Part shown: positions 35,801-40,422 of the stretch, one piece after another
Position numbering within the stretch: position 1 is the first letter of the stretch
Layout of the letters: each line of letters starts with the position of its first letter
Source of the DNA: a bacterium
Lineage (GTDB): Bacteria; Actinomycetota; Acidimicrobiia; Spongiisociales; JAHEDJ01
DNA: 40,422 nt
Assembly (NCBI GenBank): GCA_024641325.1
Contig: JAHEDJ010000026.1
Location: 1 to 40,422 of the forward strand
Direction: 5' to 3'
Notes under the pieces: model-generated
What the model was told of the DNA's origin: nothing
Seen by the model: the letters and a program-made list of their open reading frames with translations, nothing else
Databases searched by the model: none
Position numbers and translations under genes: made by a program

Positions 35801-38515
35801 TCAGGCGGAAGCCGTCTCCGCGGAAGGCGCAACGGCGACCAGCATCAGCAGCCCGGGCAGCACGGCCAGCGTGGCCAGCAAGGCCATTGCGATCATCACG
35901 GCGGTTAGGAACCCGTAGGTGGCGAACATCGGCATCGGGGCCACCGCCATGATGGCGAAACCGATGATCGACGACAGCGCCGAGGCGGTCAAAGCCGCCC
36001 CCGTCCCCGCCCCGGCCGCTTCGACCGCCTCGAGCCGGTCGGGGATACGCTCCAGTTCCTCCCGGTAGCGCATGATGAAGTGGATCGCGAAGTCGATCCC
36101 GATGCCGATCGACACCGCTCCGATAGTGGCAGTGACGACGTTTATGCCATACCCGGCCAGGTGCATGAAGGCGTATAGCCAACCCACCACCACCAGGATG
36201 GGAACGATGCTCACCGCTCCCAGTCGCAGCGATCGCATGAAGAGTGCTCCCAGCAAGAAGCACAGGATTACCGAGATCGGCAAGGCCACGAACAGCGCTC
36301 GAGTGATCGCCCGGAGCTGCTCGTGCCGGGTGATCGCCGAGCCGGTGAGAATCGCCCGCGCCTCCGAGTCGGAAGCGCGCAATGCTGATTGGAGATCATG
36401 GACCAGCGGCTCGAGCGCTTCGCGAGCAGCGGCGACGTTCTCCTGGGCTCCACTGCCTACCACCGAGACCGACAGGTATGTGGCCTGAGTTGGGTTCCCT
36501 TCTTCCTGCCAGAGGCTCAAACCCACCGAATCGGGAGTTTGGATCAAGCGCTCTGTGTCGAGCGGTACCCCCGCCCGGGTGGTGAAGGCATAAAGGGCGG
36601 CTAGCTGCTCGGGCGTATCCGGGAATCCATCCCCGTCGGTGTCCGCCGGCGCGGTTCCGGTAGCGGCACCGATTGCGTTCACCGCGAACGGTGTGTCCAT
36701 GACGTCGCCGATGAGACCCAGCACTCCGTCCCGCAGTGCAGTATCGCCATGGTCGTCGATCGCCAACTGCTCGACGTCGAGAGAGCGCACTGCATCTGCG
36801 AAATCACCCAGAGCGCGGAGCGTTTCGAGCCTGGTGAGGTCTGCTTCAACATAGACGTCGGCGCCCTCGCCCCCCTGCTGGCCGACATGCTCGTCGAGTT
36901 TCTCGAGTCCGACCACGAAATCGGAGTCGGCCGCAAAGAAGTCCTTCACATCGAATCTCGGCTCGATCTGCACCGCCAGGAAGACCGCGATCAGCCACGA
37001 CACGAGCACCACCGGAAGGATCACCATCCGTCGTCTGGCAACCGCAGCCACGGCCCGGCCGATCAGGGTGCCCCGCAGTTGGGCCGGGCTAACGGGGGCC
37101 GTGCCCTCCGCCAGGCGGCGGCGAGCGACCATGTACGGACCAACGACGGCTGCCAGTAGGTAGATCGCCCACATGGCCACTCCTACGACCGGCATCAGGT
37201 AGACAAGGAAGAGAACGACCGCCATGGCGCCGGTTGCGGCCAGACCCGAGCCGAATTCACGGCCGACTCGCCGGAGTCCTCTGGTCTGCCGGGACCCGAT
37301 CCGCTCGTCGATATGCATCAGTACGAGCGGAGTCACGATGCCGAGCACGAAGAAGGCGGCGACAAGGGCGATGGCTGCCGCAATGCCGAACTGAATGATC
37401 GATTCGAGTCCCGAAGTCACATTCGAGAGGAACGCGACGGAATCGCTCGCCAGGGCCAGCACCAGCGCCGCCAGGACTCCGCCCATCCCGACCACGAAAG
37501 CCGCCCGCGGCTCATAACCGGCGGCCGACTCCTCCCGATATCGGCCAAAAGCATGGAAGGCGAAGTCAACTCCAAACGAGATCATTGCGATCGGCACGAT
37601 GAAGCTGAGCACCTGATCGTTTTCCAGCCCGATCAGATTGGATATTCCCTTGAGCCAGATCATCAGAGCCCCGAGACCGGCTCCGAGCACTGCCACAGCC
37701 CAGTAGGACTTCAATATGAGCCCTGCCACCACCAGAACCGCCAGGATCGTGAACCCGATGAAGGGGCCGGCCGCGGCGGCTTGCTCACCAACCGTCAGGT
37801 TGACGTCGATGGCTATCCCCCATACCTGGATCGAACGCTCGTCACCGCGCAGGGCGCTCTGAGCATCGCGGGCAAACTCCTCCTTGGTGGTGTCATCGCT
37901 GCCGAGCGTGACCGCCTGTCCCCCGCCGCCCAGAGCCTCGTTATGGGCGACCAGATTCACTATCACCGCCGGAGAACGCCATCGACCGGTGGACGGGTCG
38001 AAGGTCGCCGCGCTCAACAGACCCCAGGACGACGGAGCGACATCGCCGGCCAGAATCGCCACAACAGTATCCGCCACCTGCCGGTCATCGGCCCCTGCCA
38101 GCCCATCGACTCCCCCAAAGCGCAAGCGAGCATCGACCTCATCGGCGATGGTGTAGATCCCGGTTACCTCGGTATCGAAATCCGGACTGAAGTAGCTGAA
38201 GAGTTTGGAGCTGATTTCAGCGTCGGAGCGCAATGCCGTCGCGTTCTGGTGCAGTTCGAGCAGAGCCTCTCGGGACAACGCATCTCCATCGCGGCCTTCG
38301 ACTATGAACCCGGCCACGTATAGATCCGACGCAAATCGCTCCGCTACGAGATCCTGCGCCTCAACGACCTCACCACCCGGCATCTGCGAAGCGGTGGTGT
38401 CCGGCGCCATGGTCAACATGGGGACGGCCAGAACCGCGGTGACAATAACCGAGGTGACGACAATGGCCCTGGATCGTTTCAACAGCCACTCGGCTGTGCG
38501 TTTCCCGGAAGTCAC
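35801..38515 (-). CDS. MMPL family RND-type exporter
   Basis: This 904-residue permease has two repeats, each with a leading helix, a large exterior loop and five further helices. Proton-relay Asp residues are visible in TM4 (SFGVDFAFHAF, Asp317) and TM10 (GIGIDFAIHF, Asp808). Members move lipids, pigments or drugs across the membrane. The second exterior loop carries DTDGDGFPD (625-633), a calcium-binding-loop-like motif that is unusual in this position. GTG 38515 has GGAGG six bases upstream. It is divergent from a TetR gene, and a candidate operator overlaps a possible -10 (TATAGT at 38642-38647, minus strand). Confidence 0.93.
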   Translation of the reverse strand: MTSGKRTAEWLLKRSRAIVVTSVIVTAVLAVPMLTMAPDTTASQMPGGEVVEAQDLVAERFASDLYVAGFIVEGRDGDALSREALLELHQNATALRSDAEISSKLFSYFSPDFDTEVTGIYTIADEVDARLRFGGVDGLAGADDRQVADTVVAILAGDVAPSSWGLLSAATFDPSTGRWRSPAVIVNLVAHNEALGGGGQAVTLGSDDTTKEEFARDAQSALRGDERSIQVWGIAIDVNLTVGEQAAAAGPFIGFTILAVLVVAGLILKSYWAVAVLGAGLGALMIWLKGISNLIGLENDQVLSFIVPIAMISFGVDFAFHAFGRYREESAAGYEPRAAFVVGMGGVLAALVLALASDSVAFLSNVTSGLESIIQFGIAAAIALVAAFFVLGIVTPLVLMHIDERIGSRQTRGLRRVGREFGSGLAATGAMAVVLFLVYLMPVVGVAMWAIYLLAAVVGPYMVARRRLAEGTAPVSPAQLRGTLIGRAVAAVARRRMVILPVVLVSWLIAVFLAVQIEPRFDVKDFFAADSDFVVGLEKLDEHVGQQGGEGADVYVEADLTRLETLRALGDFADAVRSLDVEQLAIDDHGDTALRDGVLGLIGDVMDTPFAVNAIGAATGTAPADTDGDGFPDTPEQLAALYAFTTRAGVPLDTERLIQTPDSVGLSLWQEEGNPTQATYLSVSVVGSGAQENVAAAREALEPLVHDLQSALRASDSEARAILTGSAITRHEQLRAITRALFVALPISVILCFLLGALFMRSLRLGAVSIVPILVVVGWLYAFMHLAGYGINVVTATIGAVSIGIGIDFAIHFIMRYREELERIPDRLEAVEAAGAGTGAALTASALSSIIGFAIMAVAPMPMFATYGFLTAVMIAMALLATLAVLPGLLMLVAVAPSAETASA

Positions 38516-38633
38516 GACCCGCCTCCTGCTTGGACGGCAGAGTTATCCGCGATCAGTGATTCACAGGGGAACATTGCGCCGGCTCCTCTCATCCTCAGAC
38601 AGACGCCAACGTAAGCTGGGGGTCGTCAGATAC

Positions 38634-38646
38634 TTAGTGGGACTAT
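38634..38646. promoter_or_regulatory. Candidate operator box 1 (MMPL side)
   Basis: TTAGTGGGACTAT is a near-palindrome (TTAGT-3-ACTAT) that recurs at 38727-38739. It overlaps TATAGT read on the minus strand, a plausible -10 for the MMPL gene whose start is about 120 bp further on. A repressor bound here would block that promoter. The TetR protein encoded at 38763 is the obvious candidate. Confidence 0.6.
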
Positions 38647-38726
38647 ATCGGTCGTTCCGGGGAGCCTGTCGCTCATGCCGGAAATTCTTTCGATTTGCAT
38701 CAGCCCGGTATGATCGAGATTCGCCC

Positions 38727-38739
38727 TTAGTAGGACTAA
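38727..38739. promoter_or_regulatory. Candidate operator box 2 (TetR side)
   Basis: TTAGTAGGACTAA is a perfect palindrome of 5-bp arms around AGG. It lies about 12 bp after a possible -10 (TATGAT, 38709-38714) and 23 bp before the TetR ATG, as expected for an autoregulatory operator. It matches box 1 at 11 of 13 positions. Confidence 0.6.
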
Positions 38740-38762
38740 CTTTCCTCACAAGCGGAGAACTC

Positions 38763-39353
38763 ATGACGCGTCGACCGCGCGGGCAACTCAAAGAGATGAT
38801 TCTCGACGCCACCGATCAGTTGCTCTTCTCAACCGGGGGCGTAGGCGCAGTGTCGATAGATGCCGTAGTCGAAGCGGTGGGCTGCACGCCACCCGCCCTC
38901 TACCACTACTTCCCGACCAAAGAGCAGCTCATCTTCGAGGCCGGCCAGAGACAGTACCGGCGGTTCGCCGCCGACCTCCAGACATCCCTGCCCGAAACCG
39001 ACGATCCCCTCGTCCAACTGCGGGCCAGGGGGCACGCCTACCTGGATTGGGGCATCGAACATCCGGAGCATTACCGGATCCTGTTCATGACCCCCTACCC
39101 CCCTCCGACCGAAGATGAAGCGATCGATCCAAGCAACGCTCACGGCCTCAAAGAGCTTTTCGACAATCTGGCGCGAGCGGTCGATGCCGGACTGATGAGA
39201 CCGGCCGACCCATGGGAGACGGCACTCGCCTTCTGGTCGATCGTCCATGGGATCACCGCTCTGGCGATCATCAACCCCTTCATCCCTCGCGATTTCACCC
39301 ACGCGACCCTCGCCACCACTTCAGAAGCCCTCATCGACCAGTTCGCCCCCTGA
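38763..39353 (+). CDS. TetR family regulator divergent from the MMPL gene
   Basis: This 196-residue protein has a TetR helix-turn-helix (GAVSIDAVVEAVGCTPPALYHYFPTKEQLIFEA, about 28-60). The C-terminal domain has the TetR_C-type stretch YLDWGIEHPEHYRILFMTPYP and a late ALAFWSIVHGITALAI. ATG 38763 follows GGAG; the frame stays open upstream to 38205 but that part is antisense to the MMPL gene. Two matching boxes lie in the shared promoter region, suggesting control of the exporter and itself. Confidence 0.93.
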   Translation: MTRRPRGQLKEMILDATDQLLFSTGGVGAVSIDAVVEAVGCTPPALYHYFPTKEQLIFEAGQRQYRRFAADLQTSLPETDDPLVQLRARGHAYLDWGIEHPEHYRILFMTPYPPPTEDEAIDPSNAHGLKELFDNLARAVDAGLMRPADPWETALAFWSIVHGITALAIINPFIPRDFTHATLATTSEALIDQFAP

Positions 39354-39402
39354 CCACACCTCAACCGCTCGCGAGTCCCTGCAGCCGACATGGAGGCCGA
39401 CA

Positions 39403-40074
39403 ATGACCGCAAACACCATCACCAGCACCACTGAGAATCCACCTGGGCGCAGCCGGCTGATCGCTGCGGCCGTGGTGGCCATGTTGCTCGCCTCGGTCGT
39501 CGCGGTGGCGATTGCTCCGACACTCATGCCCGACTCGTATTCGGTCGTCGAGCACTCGGTCAGCGAATCGGCCGCCCAGGGGCTGGAAGGTGCCTGGCTG
39601 GCCAGGCTCGGGTTCCTGCTGCTCGGCTTCGCGGTCCTCGCATCGGCCGGTATCGCCGGAAAACGTTGGGGTCTCTGGGGAAGGATCGCCCACCGCGTCT
39701 ACGGCGCCTCGATGATCGGCGCCGCGGCCTTCGCCCACATGCCCTGGGAGGACGTCCCGTATGACGCGTTCGAAGACTTCTTGCACTCGGTTGCCGCCTA
39801 CGGGATCGGGTTTGCATTCACTGCGGGAGTGCTAATCGTCACGTTCAGGCGCTCCAGGAACGCGATTGGGGCCCGGGCCTTCGACTGGGTGGCGATATTG
39901 GCGGCGTTTGTGATCCCGATGGTCATGTTCAATGTCACCGGGATTGCCGGTCTGGTGCAGAGGGTGATGTTCGGTATCGGCTACTTGTGGTACGGCATGG
40001 AAGCCATCCGTTCCGGCCGGGCAAGAGGGACCGAGGCGGTAATCGGCGCTGCCCGGCCGGCACCAGGAGCGTGA
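39403..40074 (+). CDS. DUF998-like integral membrane protein
   Basis: This 223-residue protein has about six membrane helices. The pattern APTLMPDSYSVVEHSVSESAAQGLEGAWLARLGFLLLGFAVL, then a helix with AHMPWED and a late FNVTGIAGLVQRVMFGIGYLWY, resembles the DUF998 family. ATG 39403 is supported by GGAGG six bases upstream. No function is established. It lies 49 bp downstream of the TetR gene on the same strand and one base before the next gene, so it may belong to that transcript. Confidence 0.85.
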   Translation: MTANTITSTTENPPGRSRLIAAAVVAMLLASVVAVAIAPTLMPDSYSVVEHSVSESAAQGLEGAWLARLGFLLLGFAVLASAGIAGKRWGLWGRIAHRVYGASMIGAAAFAHMPWEDVPYDAFEDFLHSVAAYGIGFAFTAGVLIVTFRRSRNAIGARAFDWVAILAAFVIPMVMFNVTGIAGLVQRVMFGIGYLWYGMEAIRSGRARGTEAVIGAARPAPGA

Positions 40075-40075
40075 C

Positions 40076-40422
40076 GTGTCGGCCGTCCCCGACGAGCCCC
40101 CCGTCCGCCGATATCGCGAATGGATACGAAGATTGCAGGCGGCCGCCCTCGACCTCTCCATCATCGTGGGCTGGGCAGTCTTTGCCGGAGCATCGGGAGG
40201 CGCACTCCGGCTTCTCGATCTCGGATTCGAAACGCCCGCCGCCTGGGACGTGTTCGCCTTCTCCACACTGGTGCTACCGGTCGCGGTCACGTTCGCCCTG
40301 ATGGAAGCTTCACCGCACCGGGCTACCCCCGGCAAACGGCGCCTCGGGCTCGTGGTTGTCAACAGAATGGGGCAAAGGCTCAGCATCCGCCGGTCGTTTG
40401 TCCGGTCGACGGTCAAGTTCCT
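40076..40422 (+). CDS. RDD family membrane protein, 3' end outside window
   Basis: GTG 40076 starts one base after the previous stop with AGGAG upstream; 115 codons are open to the window edge. Two hydrophobic segments (about 22-48 and 60-78) are followed by a charged stretch with TPGKRRLGLVVVN and SIRRSFVRSTVKF, the hallmark of RDD proteins between their helices. Some RDD members transport ions or compatible solutes, most are uncharacterised. It is probably cotranscribed with the DUF998-like gene. Confidence 0.8.
   Translation, partial: MSAVPDEPPVRRYREWIRRLQAAALDLSIIVGWAVFAGASGGALRLLDLGFETPAAWDVFAFSTLVLPVAVTFALMEASPHRATPGKRRLGLVVVNRMGQRLSIRRSFVRSTVKF

Noticed and set aside
38205-38762. 186-codon N-terminal extension of the TetR gene
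   Set aside because: Most of it is antisense to the MMPL gene, and the TetR domain starts at ATG 38763 with its own GGAG.
1-40422. A defence island, biosynthetic cluster or prophage
   Set aside because: No nuclease, methylase, toxin-antitoxin, integrase, PKS/NRPS or phage structural gene was recognised; the content is mainly transport, signalling and central metabolism.

Overview
The window is about 40 kb of high-GC bacterial chromosome. Dense gene packing, 1-4 bp stop/start overlaps (ATGA, GTGA, CTGA), frequent GTG and TTG starts, many lipoprotein signals, and secreted subtilases carrying Trp-Ser-Gly repeats suggest an uncultured Actinomycetota, perhaps near Acidimicrobiia. That placement is inference; there is no rRNA or tRNA marker here. 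No CRISPR array, transposase, integrase or phage gene was seen.

Layout. (1) 1-4128: a tandem pair of secreted subtilisin-like proteases (the first runs off the left edge), each ending in 17 five-residue Trp repeats, with duplicated leaders. (2) 4129-9148, plus strand: an SLC12-type cation-chloride cotransporter-like permease, two covarying tandem hairpins, RarD, a Met/His-rich cupredoxin lipoprotein and an Acr3 arsenite exporter. (3) 9263-11540, minus: a three-gene ABC-2 exporter operon. (4) 11799-13614: two convergent, distantly related lipoproteins. (5) 13656-20429, minus: two heavy-metal-type RND permeases flanking a very short periplasmic adaptor. (6) 20800-24447, minus: zwf, pgi and a 3'-truncated nnrE, the truncation lying at a 62-bp palindromic repeat that also occurs at 9176-9237. 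(7) 24685-28663: a membrane-bound class III adenylate cyclase, a DUF2237 protein, an MFS transporter, a 2TM protein and a 46-residue basic protein. (8) 28938-33258, plus: a TetR regulator translationally coupled to a heterodimeric ABC exporter, behind a 42-bp inverted-repeat operator. (9) 33319-35729: LemA and a DUF2207 protein that appears to start at CTG. (10) 35801-39353: an MMPL exporter divergent from a TetR gene, with two matching 13-bp boxes between them. (11) 39403-40422: a DUF998-like membrane protein and the start of an RDD protein.

How the genes fit together. Envelope transport dominates: RND, MMPL, ABC, MFS, Acr3, SLC12 and RarD. Two exporters have an adjacent TetR gene and a good candidate operator. 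The zwf-pgi-nnrE cluster links pentose-phosphate/glycolytic entry with repair of damaged NAD(P)H. The cupredoxin-Acr3 pair and the RND operon point to metal or metalloid handling, but no substrate can be read from the sequence. The most unusual material is non-coding or sub-domain scale: palindromic repeats, covarying hairpins, frozen Trp repeats, the minimal RND adaptor and the CTG start.
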